6,636 bases of DNA from Betaproteobacteria bacterium (lineage in GTDB: Bacteria; Pseudomonadota; Gammaproteobacteria; Burkholderiales; Burkholderiaceae_C). The notes below the pieces were generated by a model, which worked only from the letters and a program-made list of their open reading frames with translations, was not told the DNA's origin and did no database searches. The position numbers and the translations under genes were made by a program. The stretch covers positions 1 to 6,636 of the forward strand of contig VBDL01000248.1 of assembly GCA_005884255.1 (NCBI GenBank), given 5' to 3'. This document shows, piece by piece, positions 5,961 through 6,636 of the stretch (position 1 is its first letter; each line of letters begins with the position of its first letter).

Positions 5961-6032
5961 GAAGGGGTGATGCGGCAAATGATTGCGACAAATCGGGCCG
6001 CTGACACTGCCTCACCCAGGGGAGTGAAGAGT

Positions 6033-6636
6033 TCACGCTGGTAACACAATCACCGGCACTTCCGTGGCCGGCGGCGTGTTGCGACTGCGCGCGCAGCGCA
6101 CGATGCCGTCGATCATCACCATGCCGATGCCCGGGATGTCGCCGAGCTGAACGCTTTCGAGCAGCGTGCGGCCGGCGGAGTGCTGCGCGCGATCCATGAA
6201 CACGAAGTCGGCGGCGCGGCCGACTTCGATCAACCCGCAGTTCAGCTTGCGCAGCCGCGCGGTGTTGCCGGTGGCGAAGCAGAACACGAGCTCCGCCGGG
6301 ATATTGGCCAGGCTCGACAGCATCGCGACCATGCGCAGGATGCCCAGCGGCTGCACGCCGGAACCGGCGGGGCCGTCGGTGCCGAGGATCACGCGGTGCG
6401 GGCACTTCAGCTGCAGCGCGGCCTGCGCCGCCGCGATCGCGACCTTCTCGTTGCCGTTGTGCACGATCTCGATGGCGCGCGACGACTTCTCGCACAGCTC
6501 GCAGACATGCGCTTCCGGCAGCGCGGTGTGGCCGCCGTTGATGTGGCCGATGATGTCGGCGTCGGCCTCGAGCACCACATCCTTGTCGATCAGCCCGGAG
6601 CCGGGGATTGACGGGCCGCCGGTATGGATCGTGCTC
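6033..6636 (-). CDS. Enamidase-like metal-dependent amidohydrolase (C-terminal 200 residues; 5' end outside window)
   Basis: This is the C-terminal half of an amidohydrolase-superfamily enzyme that hydrolyses cyclic or linear amide (or enamide) bonds with a metal centre. In visible numbering, HTGGPSIPGS (His4) and IGHINGGHTA (His31) match the strand-5 and strand-6 metal-ligand histidines. ILGTDGPAGSG (Asp87) matches the strand-8 catalytic Asp. The order HTGG / HINGG / TDGP / IPLGILR-like PLGILRMV / ATGNTARL / GDIPGIGMVMIDG / SRNTPPA recalls the enamidase of nicotinate fermentation (Eubacterium barkeri Ena) as I remember it. The metal-binding HxH of strand 1 lies outside the window. No other nicotinate-pathway gene is visible, so the substrate is unassigned and a different amide is quite possible. 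The gene ends at a TGA (6033-6035); the small ORF at 5949 follows. There is no signal peptide evidence because the N-terminus is missing. Confidence 0.85.
   Translation of the reverse strand, partial: STIHTGGPSIPGSGLIDKDVVLEADADIIGHINGGHTALPEAHVCELCEKSSRAIEIVHNGNEKVAIAAAQAALQLKCPHRVILGTDGPAGSGVQPLGILRMVAMLSSLANIPAELVFCFATGNTARLRKLNCGLIEVGRAADFVFMDRAQHSAGRTLLESVQLGDIPGIGMVMIDGIVRCARSRNTPPATEVPVIVLPA

Noticed and set aside
4745..5970. Long plus-strand frames across the DUF72 gene and the minus-strand small genes
   Set aside because: They are out of phase with DUF72 and antisense to the genes at 5224-5661 and 5701-5949. Composition is Arg/Ala/Ser-rich and no motif is visible.
6024..6036. Small inverted repeat GTGAA-GAG-TTCAC at the end of the amidohydrolase gene, considered as a terminator
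   Set aside because: The stem is only 5 bp with a 3-nt loop, overlaps the stop codon and has no following T-tract.
5950..6495. Upstream extension of the small ORF frame through the amidohydrolase gene
   Set aside because: The frame is open but runs out of phase with well-conserved amidohydrolase codons. The ATG at 5949 has its own ribosome binding site.
6180..6611. A 143-codon plus-strand frame opposite the amidohydrolase gene
   Set aside because: It is antisense to a clear enzyme gene, is rich in His/Arg/Gln/Val, and has no recognisable domain.

Overview
This GC-rich window has long ORFs with strong third-position G/C bias. The protein sequences suggest a Gram-negative proteobacterium, most plausibly a betaproteobacterium of the Burkholderiales; this placement is an inference from composition and protein flavour. 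The window is mostly a chromosomal multidrug-efflux locus with its local repressor, followed by unrelated small genes and the end of an amidohydrolase gene.

Layout. Positions 1-3459 (minus strand) encode an RND-type tripartite efflux pump: a periplasmic adaptor lipoprotein (AcrA/MexA-like) followed by the inner-membrane permease (AcrB/MexB/MexF-like). The permease runs off the left edge after about 766 residues. Unusually, no stop codon separates the two. The adaptor frame opened by the ATG at 3459 continues directly into the permease, whose usual N-terminal start lies at 2298, exactly 387 codons downstream. Positions 3460-3664 are a divergent control region with an AcrR/TtgR-type operator (about 3561-3584) and two perfect GC-rich inverted repeats in the pump-side leader. 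On the plus strand, a TetR-family repressor of the AcrR type (3665-4336) overlaps a DUF72/YecE-family gene (4329-5297) by 8 nt.

On the minus strand, a conserved-looking protein of unknown function (5224-5661, or to 5673 with a GTG start) overlaps the 3' end of the DUF72 gene tail-to-tail by 74 nt. Upstream of it is an 82-residue small ORF with a clear ribosome binding site (5701-5949). Upstream of that is the 3' part of an enamidase-like, metal-dependent amidohydrolase gene that enters from the right edge (6033-6636).

How it fits together. The repressor gene and pump gene diverge from one operator, the classic arrangement in which AcrR-like proteins repress the pump and themselves until a drug or hydrophobic ligand binds. 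DUF72 is translationally coupled to the repressor, so it should share its autoregulation. The amidohydrolase, small ORF and hypothetical gene run in the same direction and could be co-transcribed, but nothing seen here ties them to efflux. The observation most worth checking is the adaptor-permease in-frame fusion. It conflicts with the known topology and subunit ratio of these pumps, so it is either a real and odd arrangement or a sequence or assembly error at a GC-rich palindromic junction. I found no tRNA, rRNA, CRISPR array, insertion sequence or phage gene.
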